From Nocardia sp. (lineage in GTDB: Bacteria; Actinomycetota; Actinomycetes; Mycobacteriales; Mycobacteriaceae): DNA of 34,408 nt. The position numbers and the translations under genes are program-made. Under the pieces are notes generated by a model. The model did not search any database and was not told the origin of the DNA. It saw only the letters and a list, made by a program, of their open reading frames with translations. Shown one piece after another: positions 8,532 to 16,811 of this stretch (the first letter of the stretch is position 1; each line of letters opens with the position of its first letter). Location of the stretch: positions 1 through 34,408 of the forward strand of contig JACIXH010000033.1 of NCBI GenBank assembly GCA_014360565.1, in the 5' to 3' direction.

Positions 8532-9062
8532 GTGGCTGGTTCGGAGAGTTCTACAGTTGTAATGGCTTTCCCCGACACAGTGCGAAGTGTCGATACCGCC
8601 GGGCTTCCGCCCGCTACCGGTCTCTTACCTATGTCCGACATTCTCGTTCGGGCGTGTCGCGGGCATCGGGTGGTCGGTGGACCGCTGCTGTGGTTCGCGC
8701 GCGATCTGGCTGTGCTGCACGAGAAGCGTGTGGTCGGGCGCGGCGGGCGGGTCGATACCGACCCGGAGGTCCTACGCGAGATCGATTGTCGCCGTGCCGA
8801 ACTGGTGCTGGCGATCGACGACTGGGTGCTGCGCGGAATACCGCAGCACCGACTCGGCGCGTCGCTGCACACCGAGACCGTCGGCGCGGTCATCGACCGC
8901 ATGGCCGAGGCGTCGGTGCGAGCCCACCACGCGCTGATGACGATGGCTGCCAACGACGAGATGTTGCACTGCGCGTGGCACCACCTGGCCGAGTTGGCCG
9001 ACGCCTACGACGATCTGGTGCGCGATGTGCTCGCCGGGCGACGCAGACTGCCGGAGTGGTGA
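8532..9062 (+). CDS. DUF4254 domain-containing protein
   Basis: A 176-residue soluble protein without a known function. It resembles the DUF4254 family as found in Nocardia: a helical protein with CRRAELVLAIDDWV around residue 96, LHTETVGAVIDRMAEASVRAHHAL around 115-138, and LHCAWHHLAELADAYDDLVRDVLAGRRRLP at the C-terminus. The regularly spaced His, Glu and Asp residues could bind a ligand or metal, but that is speculation. The start is uncertain: GTG 8532 has a GGCGAGG close upstream, while ATG 8562 (10 codons in) and ATG 8632 are alternatives. It is divergent from the GntR gene and convergent with the EspI-like gene, with a long hairpin between the stops. Family recognition is from memory of sequence pattern, not a profile search. 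Confidence 0.72.
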   Translation: MAGSESSTVVMAFPDTVRSVDTAGLPPATGLLPMSDILVRACRGHRVVGGPLLWFARDLAVLHEKRVVGRGGRVDTDPEVLREIDCRRAELVLAIDDWVLRGIPQHRLGASLHTETVGAVIDRMAEASVRAHHALMTMAANDEMLHCAWHHLAELADAYDDLVRDVLAGRRRLPEW

Positions 9063-9081
9063 CCCGGTCCCTTCGATCGTC

Positions 9082-9119
9082 GAAGCCACGCCCGCGGTAA
9101 GGCTCGCGGGCGTGGCTTC
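9082..9119. terminator. Bidirectional terminator hairpin between convergent genes
   Basis: A perfect 15-base-pair stem (9082-9096 pairing with 9105-9119) encloses an 8-base loop between the stops of the DUF4254 gene and the EspI-like gene. The right arm runs into TTCGTCG rather than a long T tract, as is common in actinobacteria. Its symmetry and place suit termination in both directions. Confidence 0.7.
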
Positions 9120-9129
9120 GTCGTGCGAA

Positions 9130-12100
9130 TCAGCCGAGGCGGTGGTGATGGACGCCGAACTCGTCGGCCACCGTCGCCGCCAGTTCGACATAGGCGCGCT
9201 TGGTGGACTTGTGCAGTCGGTGCAGGTCGATCTCGGCGCCTTCGGACAGATGTTCGTCGAAGGGGATGATGTGAACGGCACGGCAGCGAGACAGGAAGTA
9301 CTCGCGCAGCTGCTGGACGCCGACGTTGGGTGAGCCCTCGCGGGGGAGATTGATGACGACCACCGCGTTGCGGACCAGGTGGTCGTGCCCGTGCAGCGAC
9401 AGCCAGTCCAGGGTCGCGGCGGCGCTGCGCGCGCCGTCGATGGCGGCCGAGGAGATCAGCACCAGCGAATGGGCGAGATCGAGGACCCCGCTCATCGCCG
9501 AGTGCATCAGGCCGGTGCCGCAGTCGGTGAGGATGATGTTGTAGAAGCGCTGCAGAATGCGGGCGACAGCCCGGTATTCCTCGTCGTTGAAGGCTTCCGA
9601 CGCGGCCGGATCGCGTTCGCTGGCAAGGACTTCCAGGCGACTCGAGCCCTGGGAGGTGTGCCTGCGGACGTCGGAGTAGCGCTGGATCGACGGGTCGAGC
9701 AGCAGGTCGCGCACCGTCGAGCGGGTCTGGATGGCGACCCGTTGCGACAGCGTGCCGAAGTCGGGGTTGGCGTCGACGGCGATGACCCGGTCGCCACGAA
9801 TCGAGGCGAAGATCGAGCCGAGACCGGTGGTGGTGGTCGTCTTGCCGACGCCGCCCTTCAGTGAGAGCACCGCGATGCGATAGTCGCCGCGCACGGGTTG
9901 ACGGATGCGGGCCACGAGTTCTTGCAGGCGCAGTTCCTCGGCGGACATGCCGGGGTTGATGGCGCCGCCGGACACGTGGTGCACGGCCTTGCGCCAACCG
10001 CTGCCGGGCGCCTTCTTGGCCCGCTTGACCGGGACGTCGTCGAGTGAAGGCTGGTAGCCCTGTGGCTGTGCGCCCCAACCGGGTTGGCCGTAGGGCTGTT
10101 GCCCGCCCTGCTGGTAGTTGCCCGGTTGCTGGTACTGCGGGGCAGCATTGGGCTGCTGGTACTGCTGCGCGGGGGTGCCGTCCGGATAGAACTGCGGGCC
10201 GGGGGCGTTGGGTTGGCGGTACTGCGGTGCCGGGGTGCCGTCCGGCTGGAAGTGCGGGCCGTTGGGCTGCTGGTACTGCGGTGCCGGGGTGCCGTCGGGC
10301 AGGTACTGGGGTGCCGGGGTGCCGTCGGGCAGGTACTGCGGGCCGGGGCCGTTGACAGGCGGTTGCGGCGGAACAGTGCCGTCGGGCTGATAGGGCTGCG
10401 ACGGACCGTTCGGTAGGAACTGTTGCTGCGCGGCCGGATTCGACTGCTGGTACTGCGGAGCGGGGCCGCCATCGGGCTGCTGTTGCTGCGCGGGCGCGAC
10501 GTCGGTCCCACGCTGCTGCGCGGCACCGTCGGGCCGCTGAGCGACGCCATCGGGCCCGTAGGTGGGCAAGCCGTCGGACTGCTGATGCTGTGCTGGGGTG
10601 CCGTCGGGGCGCGGATACGGCGACACCGGATCGGCCGCGTGCACGAATTCGCCCGCGCGGTAACCGGGTTGCCCACTGTGCGCCTGCTCCGCCGGGCTCG
10701 TTCCCCCGTGGCGACTCGCCTGACCGTGCTCAGCGCCGGTCGCGCGACTCTGCAGCCGAGGATCATCGGACCGCGATACCTCGGTCCGTCCGTCCGGTGC
10801 ATGGGTGGGCACGATCGGAGTGGGATCGCCGGGCACCGAATCATATTGCGAGGCAGGATAAGTAGCAGCCTGCCCGCTCTCACCGGAAGCGTACGGCGAG
10901 CGCTGGCCCGCGGACTGCTGCGGAGCGGCGGAACCGCCGGAGCTGTAGGGGGATCCGTGCTGTGCCGCGGATTCGCCGGTGTTGTGCGCGGATCGGGCGT
11001 CCGAGGCGGCCGAGGATGCGTCGGGAGACGAGTGGTCCGCCGACGCCTGCGCCGCGTGTGGCCGCCGTTCGGGTTCACTGGTGGCGTCCGTCGGGACCAG
11101 GCCCGATTGCGCAGGCACTTCGGGACTCACGTGATTCGACGGGACCCGCGCGTCCTGCACCATGGATTCGCCGGTGGGACTTGGCGTACGGGTGGCATTG
11201 AGCTGTGGGTCGGGAGCCGCGAAGTCCGGTGCCGAGGGCGACTCAGAGGTGTCCGCGGCGGCCGATGAGAGCGCGCCCTCCGCGAACGGGTCCAAGGATT
11301 GCTGCGTTTGCGCCGGGCTTTCGGCGGTGTGCGTCGTCGCCGCGGCGGGGTCCTCGTCGGGCATCGACCATCCGCCCGCCGAGCGCTGCGCGTCGGACGT
11401 CGGCGCTGCGCCTTCCGTCGTCGTGCCCGATTCGGGCACACCGGTAGCGGCCGTCCCGTCTGCGTCGCGAGGCAGCACCGGTGGGGGAGTCGCTTGGCCT
11501 GCTTGCCCGGCTTCCTGGGCTGGAACGATCGGCTGCGGCTCGGCTGTGCGCGCCTGCGGCGGGACGGTCAGGCGCGGTGGGGCCTGGGTCGGCCGGGCAG
11601 GGGGATCAGGCAGGGGCGGAGGCGGCGGGAGGTCGGGGCGTTGCTGGGTCGGGCCCAACGGAGTGAAGCCGGTCGACGGTGCCGCGGGGGTACGCGTCGG
11701 AAGGGCGCCCGCACCGTGATCCACAGATTCGGCGGTCGGTGCGGGCATCGCCTGCGCGGACGGTCCGCCCTGAGCCGGTGAAGCGCTCGCCGGCGGTTGC
11801 GCGGTCGCTTCGGGGGCAGGACGTCGATCGGTGGGCAGCGCGGGCGGCGTACCGGTCGCGGGCGTTCCACCACTGGAGAGCGGCGCGTGCTCGACGGGTG
11901 GCTGACCTGTAGGCCACGGCGCAGGGCTGGTCGGCGCGGCCTGACCGGTGTTCCACGGCGCCGATTCCATCATCGGGGGACCGGCGGACTGTCCTTGGGC
12001 GTTCGTCCACGGCGTCGAGTCGGTCGTCTGCGGCGCGAGCGGATTCGGCGCAGCTTGCCGGCCCACGCTCGGCTGTTCCGGTGGCGACGGCGGGCGCGAT

Positions 12101-12555
12101 TGCTGCTGGAACGGCGCCCCGTCGGCGCCCACTCGCGGCTCGAGGTGCGGTGACTGCTGGTCGTGGGCGGGATGCTGACGCGGCGGTTCTTCGCGGCGTG
12201 GCTGCTGGTGGGACGGGCCGGGGATCAGGTTCGCGGGAGGCTGGGTGGACCAGTCGGACTGTGGGGTCGGCTCGGCGGGGCGTCGCTGGTCGACAGGATC
12301 GGCCGGACGCGCGGGCTGCTGCTGTGCGGCCTCGTCCTCGGCTTCACGATCCTTGCGGCGGCGCCTGCCCTTCTCCTTGCGCGGTGCGGCGTCGTCGCCA
12401 CGGCTCATGAAGCGCCGACGTTTGGGCGCGTCGTCGATCTCGTCGTCCTGGGGCAGGTTCTCGACCGGAGCCTCGTAACCGACCTGTGTGACGTCGCTCT
12501 CCGACAGCCACGGCGGCAACATGGGGAGGCTGTCGTTGTTGCGGCTCACCGGCAC
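9130..12555 (-). CDS. EspI-like protein: long Pro/Gln-rich N-terminal region plus MinD/ParA-type ATPase
   Basis: A 1,141-residue two-part protein. Residues 1 to about 870 are low-complexity (Pro, Gln, Ala, Ser, Thr), beginning with a charged stretch (RRRFMSRGD, KEKGRRRRKDRE) and including near-perfect PDGTPAPQY repeats. From about residue 885 a compact SIMIBI-class ATPase follows: deviant Walker A KGGVGKTT at 900-907 with the extra N-terminal Lys, the A' motif VIAVDANPDFGTLSQ, and a Walker B-like IILTDCGTGL. This plan matches EspI, an ESX-1-associated protein of mycobacteria (M. tuberculosis Rv3876), and related Pro-rich ATPases of ESX loci. Its place between an ESX operon and infA supports a secretion role, possibly energy sensing or positioning. 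The GTG start at 12555 is preceded by GAGCGAGG; ATG 12522 is the alternative. Orthology to EspI itself is not proven. Confidence 0.82.
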   Translation of the reverse strand: MPVSRNNDSLPMLPPWLSESDVTQVGYEAPVENLPQDDEIDDAPKRRRFMSRGDDAAPRKEKGRRRRKDREAEDEAAQQQPARPADPVDQRRPAEPTPQSDWSTQPPANLIPGPSHQQPRREEPPRQHPAHDQQSPHLEPRVGADGAPFQQQSRPPSPPEQPSVGRQAAPNPLAPQTTDSTPWTNAQGQSAGPPMMESAPWNTGQAAPTSPAPWPTGQPPVEHAPLSSGGTPATGTPPALPTDRRPAPEATAQPPASASPAQGGPSAQAMPAPTAESVDHGAGALPTRTPAAPSTGFTPLGPTQQRPDLPPPPPLPDPPARPTQAPPRLTVPPQARTAEPQPIVPAQEAGQAGQATPPPVLPRDADGTAATGVPESGTTTEGAAPTSDAQRSAGGWSMPDEDPAAATTHTAESPAQTQQSLDPFAEGALSSAAADTSESPSAPDFAAPDPQLNATRTPSPTGESMVQDARVPSNHVSPEVPAQSGLVPTDATSEPERRPHAAQASADHSSPDASSAASDARSAHNTGESAAQHGSPYSSGGSAAPQQSAGQRSPYASGESGQAATYPASQYDSVPGDPTPIVPTHAPDGRTEVSRSDDPRLQSRATGAEHGQASRHGGTSPAEQAHSGQPGYRAGEFVHAADPVSPYPRPDGTPAQHQQSDGLPTYGPDGVAQRPDGAAQQRGTDVAPAQQQQPDGGPAPQYQQSNPAAQQQFLPNGPSQPYQPDGTVPPQPPVNGPGPQYLPDGTPAPQYLPDGTPAPQYQQPNGPHFQPDGTPAPQYRQPNAPGPQFYPDGTPAQQYQQPNAAPQYQQPGNYQQGGQQPYGQPGWGAQPQGYQPSLDDVPVKRAKKAPGSGWRKAVHHVSGGAINPGMSAEELRLQELVARIRQPVRGDYRIAVLSLKGGVGKTTTTTGLGSIFASIRGDRVIAVDANPDFGTLSQRVAIQTRSTVRDLLLDPSIQRYSDVRRHTSQGSSRLEVLASERDPAASEAFNDEEYRAVARILQRFYNIILTDCGTGLMHSAMSGVLDLAHSLVLISSAAIDGARSAAATLDWLSLHGHDHLVRNAVVVINLPREGSPNVGVQQLREYFLSRCRAVHIIPFDEHLSEGAEIDLHRLHKSTKRAYVELAATVADEFGVHHHRLG
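10140..10345 (-). repeat. Tandem 30-base repeats encoding PDGTPAPQY-type decapeptides
   Basis: Within the EspI-like gene two adjacent 30-base units (10281-10310 and 10311-10340) differ at one base. Diverged copies lie at 10227-10256 and around 10167-10196. They encode repeats of the form PDGTPAPQY with Q/N-rich linkers. The near identity of neighbouring units suggests recent slippage and makes copy number likely to vary between strains. Confidence 0.8.
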
Positions 12556-12931
12556 GCCTCGCTCACCAGGGTCCCCCGATCTGATCGACCCACTTCTCCG
12601 ACGCCGTGGAGTTTACGCGACAACCCAGGCGACGTGGTGGGCGCCTCATCTCTGGGTGCACGCCCCCGGATCGCCCGCGCCCGCCCCGGATCGCCCACCG
12701 TCGGCCCCCGGATCTGTGGACGACAAGCCAGCCCGATAGCGCGGCACGGGGCCCGATCGGGGTGTACCGTGCGGGGCCACTTTTGCCTCAGACCGCCCGG
12801 CCCGGTAAGCTTGAGCGGCGGTGCACCTATGCGCCGACTGTTCGCATGCATGCTGGCCGTGGCCGGCCGTCGCGAGTGAGCAGCACGAGTAATCAAAACT
12901 CAGGTTGAGCGTAACCGGGATCGCGGAGGAT
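12556..12931 (+). promoter_or_regulatory. Divergent intergenic region with a candidate infA-operon promoter
   Basis: This 376-base interval separates the EspI-like gene from infA and holds no convincing gene. TTGCCT (12783-12788), a 17-base spacer and TAAGCT (12806-12811) form a good housekeeping-type promoter reading toward infA about 120 bases away. The promoter of the EspI-like gene should lie in the left part but no clear boxes stand out. AGGA just before ATG 12932 is the infA ribosome binding site. Confidence 0.45.
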
Positions 12932-13153
12932 ATGGCGAAGAAAGACGGGGCCATCGAGGTCGAGGGTCGAGTTGTCGAGCCGCTGCCCAATGCGATGTTC
13001 CGGATCGAGCTCGAGAACGGTCACAAGGTTCTCGCGCACATCAGCGGAAAGATGCGGCAGCACTACATTCGTATCCTTCCGGAAGACCGCGTGGTCGTCG
13101 AGCTGTCGCCGTACGACCTGTCTCGCGGCCGGATTGTCTACCGCTACAAGTGA
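12932..13153 (+). CDS. infA: Translation initiation factor IF-1
   Basis: IF-1 binds the ribosomal A site during initiation with IF-2 and IF-3. The product is exactly 73 residues, the standard actinobacterial length, a single OB fold beginning [14 protein letters not shown] and ending [12 protein letters not shown]. The ATG at 12932 is preceded by CGGAGGA. An in-frame GTG 27 bases upstream would add nine residues foreign to the family and is rejected. It leads the alpha-operon-type cluster, followed by rpmJ after 145 bases. Confidence 0.98.
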
Positions 13154-13226
13154 TGCCTGACGGCGTCGCGAGCCCTACCGGCGCGCGGCGTCGCACAGTG
13201 TCCCGGCAACGGGACGCTCCCCAGAC

Positions 13227-13250
13227 TTCCCCAGTCCTCTGGCTGGGGAA
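13227..13250 (+). other. Leader hairpin between infA and rpmJ
   Basis: TTCCCCAG (13227-13234) pairs perfectly with CTGGGGAA (13243-13250) across an 8-base loop; a second small stem, CACAC/GTGTG (13261-13265 with 13271-13275), follows just before rpmJ. No T run follows, so this is not a normal terminator. It may be a regulatory or processing structure in the ribosomal protein mRNA. Confidence 0.4.
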
Positions 13251-13298
13251 AAACTGTGTTCACACCACCTGTGTGGGCCAATACAAGATTGGACTGAC

Positions 13299-13412
13299 GT
13301 GAAGGTTAATCCGAGCGTCAAGAAGATCTGCGAGAAGTGCAAGGTGATCCGCCGTCATGGTCGGGTCATGGTGATCTGCGACAACCTGCGCCACAAGCAG
13401 CGCCAGGGCTGA
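13299..13412 (+). CDS. rpmJ: Ribosomal protein bL36 (zinc-ribbon form)
   Basis: A 37-residue protein too short for usual ORF cut-offs. It starts at GTG 13299 and reads [16 protein letters not shown], with the full zinc-binding set Cys11, Cys14, Cys27 and His32 (CxxC, then CDNLRH), so it is the zinc-containing type of bL36, part of the large subunit. The gene lies between infA and rpsM as in mycobacteria. The Shine-Dalgarno signal is weak (GGACT before the GTG). Confidence 0.97.
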   Translation: MKVNPSVKKICEKCKVIRRHGRVMVICDNLRHKQRQG

Positions 13413-13536
13413 GACAGCGTTCCCGAGGCTTGCCGAGGGACCGTTCTATGCAGCACCACCGGGCACCGATCGTCTGATCGGACTGACCGAAAGAAGAACT
13501 CCCAGCTCCAGCGCGTACGCACGTGTGCGCGCCATC

Positions 13537-13569
13537 CACCGGCACGGAGGCCGGTGCCCCCATTTTTCA
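13537..13569 (+). other. Hairpin with T tract in the rpmJ-rpsM gap (possible attenuator)
   Basis: In the 210-base gap upstream of rpsM, CACCGG (13537-13542) pairs with CCGGTG (13551-13556); GGCAC/GTGCC is an overlapping alternative pairing. The stem is followed by CCCCCATTTTT. The GC-rich stem plus T run resembles an intrinsic terminator or attenuator inside the operon, a place where autogenous control by a ribosomal protein (S4 in E. coli) is known. The mechanism here is inference. Confidence 0.4.
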
Positions 13570-13622
13570 CACGGGGGGACGGACGGGGAGCAGACCTCCG
13601 CAACCATTAAGGAACCTGCCAC

Positions 13623-13994
13623 ATGGCACGTCTGATGGGCGTTGATCTCCCGCGCGAAAAGCGCATGGAGATCGCGCTGACCTACATTTTCGGAATCGGG
13701 CGCACCCGCGCCACCCAGATCCTGGCCGAGACGGGCGTCAGCCCGGACCTGCGCTCCAAGGATCTCAGCGACGACGACCTGTCGAAGCTCCGCGACTTCA
13801 TCGAAGCCTCGGACTACAAGGTCGAAGGTGACCTGCGCCGCGAGGTACAGGCCGATATTCGCCGCAAGATCGAGATCGGCTGCTACCAGGGCATCCGCCA
13901 CCGTCGTGGCCTGCCTGTGCGTGGTCAGCGCACCAAGACCAACGCGCGTACGCGCAAGGGTCCGAAGAAGACCGTCGCCGGCAAGAAGAAGTAG
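13623..13994 (+). CDS. rpsM: Ribosomal protein uS13
   Basis: A 123-residue small-subunit head protein contacting the P-site tRNA and forming bridges to the large subunit. It shows the family start [14 protein letters not shown], the helix-hairpin-helix-like [12 protein letters not shown], the signature [24 protein letters not shown] (with its Arg-rich run) and a Lys-rich tail. The start is an ATG with AAGGA upstream (13610-13614). rpsK follows after 9 bases. Confidence 0.98.
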   Translation: MARLMGVDLPREKRMEIALTYIFGIGRTRATQILAETGVSPDLRSKDLSDDDLSKLRDFIEASDYKVEGDLRREVQADIRRKIEIGCYQGIRHRRGLPVRGQRTKTNARTRKGPKKTVAGKKK

Positions 13995-14003
13995 GGATAG
14001 CGT

Positions 14004-14417
14004 ATGCCTCCGAAGAGCCGGGCCGCTGGCCCGAAGAAGACTCAGAAGTCGCGTCGCCGGGATAAGAAGAACATCCCGCACGGCCACGCGCACATCAAGA
14101 GCACGTTCAACAACACGATCGTCTCGATCACCGACCCCGAGGGCAACGTCATCTCGTGGGCGTCGTCGGGTCACGTCGGTTTCAAGGGTTCGCGTAAGAG
14201 CACCCCGTTCGCCGCGCAGCTCGCTGCCGAGAACGCTGCCCGCAAGGCGCAGGAGAACGGCGTCAAGAAGGTCGACGTGTTCGTGAAGGGCCCGGGTTCG
14301 GGCCGCGAGACCGCGATCCGTTCGCTGCAGGCCGCAGGCCTGGAGGTCGGTTCGATCTCCGATGTCACGCCCCAGCCGCACAACGGCTGCCGGCCGCCCA
14401 AGCGTCGTCGCGTCTAG
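14004..14417 (+). CDS. rpsK: Ribosomal protein uS11
   Basis: A 137-residue small-subunit platform protein near the mRNA exit. It carries the family core [22 protein letters not shown] at residues about 25-46, [14 protein letters not shown], the glycine-rich [14 protein letters not shown] and the C-terminal [18 protein letters not shown]. It sits in the expected order between rpsM and rpsD and is co-transcribed with both. Confidence 0.98.
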   Translation: MPPKSRAAGPKKTQKSRRRDKKNIPHGHAHIKSTFNNTIVSITDPEGNVISWASSGHVGFKGSRKSTPFAAQLAAENAARKAQENGVKKVDVFVKGPGSGRETAIRSLQAAGLEVGSISDVTPQPHNGCRPPKRRRV

Positions 14418-14438
14418 CGGGAAAGGAACAGATAACAA

Positions 14439-15044
14439 ATGGCACGTTATACAGGCCCCATCACCCGCAAGTCGCGTCGTCTGCGCGTCGACCTCGTCGG
14501 AGGCGACCAGGCGTTCGAGCGTCGTCCTTACCCGCCCGGCCAGCACGGCCGCGCGCGGATCAAGGAATCCGAGTACCTCATGCAGCTGCAGGAGAAGCAG
14601 AAGGCTCGCTTCTCGTACGGCGTCATGGAGAAGCAGTTCCGTCGTTACTACGAAGAGGCCAACCGCCTCAAGGGTAAGACCGGCGACAACCTGCTCCGTC
14701 TGCTCGAGTCGCGTCTGGACAACGTCGTGTACCGCGCCGGTCTGGCCCGTACCCGTCGTCAGGCCCGTCAGCTGGTCAGCCACGGTCACTTCAGCGTCAA
14801 CGGCGTCAACGTGAACGTCCCCAGCTTCCAGGTCTCCCAGTACGACATCATCGATGTCAAGGAGAAGTCGCTCGCGACGCTGCCGTTCCAGGTGGCTCGT
14901 GAGACCGTCGGCGACCGTCCGGTTCCCGGTTGGCTGCAGGTCGTCCCCGGCCGCCTGCGCATCCTGGTGCACCAGCTGCCCGAGCGCGCGCAGATCGATG
15001 TGCCGCTGACCGAGCAGCTCATCGTCGAGTACTACTCGAAGTAA
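14439..15044 (+). CDS. rpsD: Ribosomal protein uS4
   Basis: A 201-residue primary 16S rRNA-binding protein that nucleates small-subunit assembly. The N-terminal domain (MARYTGPITRKSRRLRVDL, PYPPGQHG) lacks the zinc-ribbon cysteines, so it is the zinc-independent form. The S4 RNA-binding domain (about residues 90-155) contains LDNVVYRAGLARTRRQARQLVSHGH. A GGAAAGGA lies before the ATG. In E. coli S4 represses this operon, so it is the natural candidate ligand for the leader structures upstream. Confidence 0.98.
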   Translation: MARYTGPITRKSRRLRVDLVGGDQAFERRPYPPGQHGRARIKESEYLMQLQEKQKARFSYGVMEKQFRRYYEEANRLKGKTGDNLLRLLESRLDNVVYRAGLARTRRQARQLVSHGHFSVNGVNVNVPSFQVSQYDIIDVKEKSLATLPFQVARETVGDRPVPGWLQVVPGRLRILVHQLPERAQIDVPLTEQLIVEYYSK

Positions 15045-15054
15045 GCGCTCAACG

Positions 15055-15114
15055 GTGGGGGTCGCTATGCGGCGGCCCCCGCAATCACTGATCAGGCATC
15101 AAATAGTGGATGCC
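15055..15114 (+). other. Two hairpins in the rpsD-rpoA gap
   Basis: The 90-base gap holds a GC-rich stem (GTGGGGG 15055-15061 with CCCCCGC 15076-15082, one G-T pair) and a second stem, GGCATC (15095-15100) with GATGCC (15109-15114), loop AAATAGTG. Such structures may tune rpoA relative to ribosomal protein output or serve RNA processing. No T run follows, so full termination is unlikely. Confidence 0.35.
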
Positions 15115-15134
15115 CAGACAGGAAGTAGATCTCC

Positions 15135-16193
15135 ATGCTGATTTCCCAGCGTCCGACCCTGACCGAAGAGGTTGTGGCGGAGAACCGCTCGAAGTTCACC
15201 ATCGAACCCCTCGAGCCGGGCTTCGGTTACACCCTCGGCAACTCGCTGCGTCGTACCCTGCTGTCCTCCATCCCGGGGGCCGCGGTCACGAGCATCCGCA
15301 TCGACGGCGTCCTGCACGAGTTCACCACCGTCCCCGGCGTGAAGGAAGATGTCACCGACATCATCCTGAACCTCAAGGGCCTGGTCGTGTCCTCCGAAGA
15401 GGACGAGCCGGTCACCATGTACGTGCGCAAGCAGGGCCCGGGCACCGTCACCGCTGGTGACATCGTGCCGCCTGCCGGCGTCATCGTGCACAACCCGGAC
15501 ATGCACATCGCCACCCTGAACGACAAGGGCAAGCTCGAGATCGAGCTCGTCGTCGAGCGGGGCCGCGGTTACGTGCCCGCCGTGCAGAACAAGGCGACCG
15601 GCGCGGAAATCGGCCGGATCCCGGTGGATTCGATCTACTCCCCGGTGCTCAAGGTGACCTACAAGGTCGAGGCCACCCGTGTCGAGCAGCGCACCGACTT
15701 CGACCGTCTCATCCTCGACGTGGAGACCAAGAACTCCATCACGGCCCGGGACGCGCTGGCTTCGGCCGGTAAGACCCTGGTCGAGCTCTTCGGCCTGGCC
15801 CGTGAGCTCAACGTCGAAGCCGAGGGCATCGAGATCGGCCCCAGCCCGGCCGAGGCAGATCACATCGCCTCGTTCGGTCTGCCGATCGAGGACCTGGACC
15901 TCACCGTCCGGTCCTACAACTGCCTCAAGCGCGAGGGTGTGCACACGGTGGGCGAGCTCGTTGCCCGCACCGAGTCGGACCTGCTCGACATCCGCAACTT
16001 CGGCCAGAAGTCCATCGACGAGGTGAAGGTCAAGCTGCACGCGCTCGGCCTCTCGCTCAAGGACAGCCCGGCGTCGTTCGACCCGTCCTCCGTGGTGGGT
16101 TACGACGCGAGCACCGGAACGTGGAGCGACAGCGGCACGTTCAGTGATACCGACGGCGGCGAGCAGGACTACGCCGAAACCGAACAGCTTTAA
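15135..16193 (+). CDS. rpoA: RNA polymerase alpha subunit
   Basis: The alpha subunit dimerises to nucleate RNA polymerase and contacts UP elements and activators. The 352-residue protein has the assembly domain (about 1-230; [25 protein letters not shown] is diagnostic), a linker, and the C-terminal domain (about 250-315; [16 protein letters not shown] and [16 protein letters not shown]) with helix-hairpin-helix motifs, then a poorly conserved acidic tail usual in actinobacteria. GGAAG lies upstream of the ATG. Confidence 0.98.
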   Translation: MLISQRPTLTEEVVAENRSKFTIEPLEPGFGYTLGNSLRRTLLSSIPGAAVTSIRIDGVLHEFTTVPGVKEDVTDIILNLKGLVVSSEEDEPVTMYVRKQGPGTVTAGDIVPPAGVIVHNPDMHIATLNDKGKLEIELVVERGRGYVPAVQNKATGAEIGRIPVDSIYSPVLKVTYKVEATRVEQRTDFDRLILDVETKNSITARDALASAGKTLVELFGLARELNVEAEGIEIGPSPAEADHIASFGLPIEDLDLTVRSYNCLKREGVHTVGELVARTESDLLDIRNFGQKSIDEVKVKLHALGLSLKDSPASFDPSSVVGYDASTGTWSDSGTFSDTDGGEQDYAETEQL

Positions 16194-16214
16194 TACGCCC
16201 AGGAGAAACCCACA

Positions 16215-16730
16215 ATGCCCAAGCCCAAGAAGGGTCGCCGGTTCGGCGGCTCGGCGTCGCACCAGAAGGCGATCTTCGCCAACCTGGCCACGGCGCTTTT
16301 CGAGCACGGTCGGATCACGACCACCGAGGCCAAGGCCAAGGCGGTGCGTCCCTACGCCGAGAAGATCATCACCAAGGCGAAGGCCGGCAGCCTTGCCGAC
16401 CGTCGTGAGGTCATGAAGGACATCCGCAACAAGGACGTCGTCCACGTCCTGTTCGCCGACATCGGTCCCTCGTTCGAGGGTCGCGAGGGTGGCTACACGC
16501 GTATCACCAAGACGCTGCCGCGTAAGGGTGACAACGCGCCGATGGCCGTCATCGAACTCGTCCGCGAGAAGACCGTGACCAACGAGGCCGATCGGGCCCG
16601 TCGTGTCGCCGCTTCGCAGAAGACCGAAGAGGCTCCGGCCGCTGAGGTCGTCGAGGAGACCGTCGCCGACGAGACCGTGGCTGACGCCCCGGCCGCCGAC
16701 GAGGCCACCGAGGACAAGAAGGACGCCTGA
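16215..16730 (+). CDS. rplQ: Ribosomal protein bL17
   Basis: A large-subunit protein near the peptide exit tunnel. The first 120 residues are the conserved bL17 domain ([62 protein letters not shown]). The total of 171 residues includes an Ala/Glu/Val-rich acidic tail of about 45 residues, as in related actinobacteria. It lies 21 bases after rpoA and is followed by a strong terminator. Confidence 0.98.
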   Translation: MPKPKKGRRFGGSASHQKAIFANLATALFEHGRITTTEAKAKAVRPYAEKIITKAKAGSLADRREVMKDIRNKDVVHVLFADIGPSFEGREGGYTRITKTLPRKGDNAPMAVIELVREKTVTNEADRARRVAASQKTEEAPAAEVVEETVADETVADAPAADEATEDKKDA

Positions 16731-16745
16731 TTCTCAGGTGTTCTG

Positions 16746-16789
16746 CCGAGCCCGTCACCCCTCGTGGGTGGCGGGCTCGGTTCTTTCTG
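16746..16789 (+). terminator. Strong intrinsic terminator after rplQ
   Basis: A 15-position stem (16746-16760 with 16766-16780, one T-G pair) has a 5-base loop CTCGT and is followed by TTCTTTCTG. It closes the ribosomal protein operon. truA begins only 22 bases later, so truA expression must come from readthrough or a promoter within or overlapping this element. Confidence 0.85.
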
Positions 16790-16811
16790 TGCGTGAATTC
16801 AGGAGGATGAC

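Noticed and set aside
10140..10345. Regular repeats as a possible CRISPR array
   Set aside because: The units are contiguous, in frame and encode a repeated peptide in a long coding region; there are no unique spacers and no cas genes.
12556..12931. Small reading frames in the infA upstream region
   Set aside because: None has a ribosome binding site or recognisable sequence; they continue shadow frames of the EspI-like gene.
13227..13250. Hairpin between infA and rpmJ as a terminator
   Set aside because: It is followed by AAAAACTG, not a T run, and it lies inside a conserved operon.
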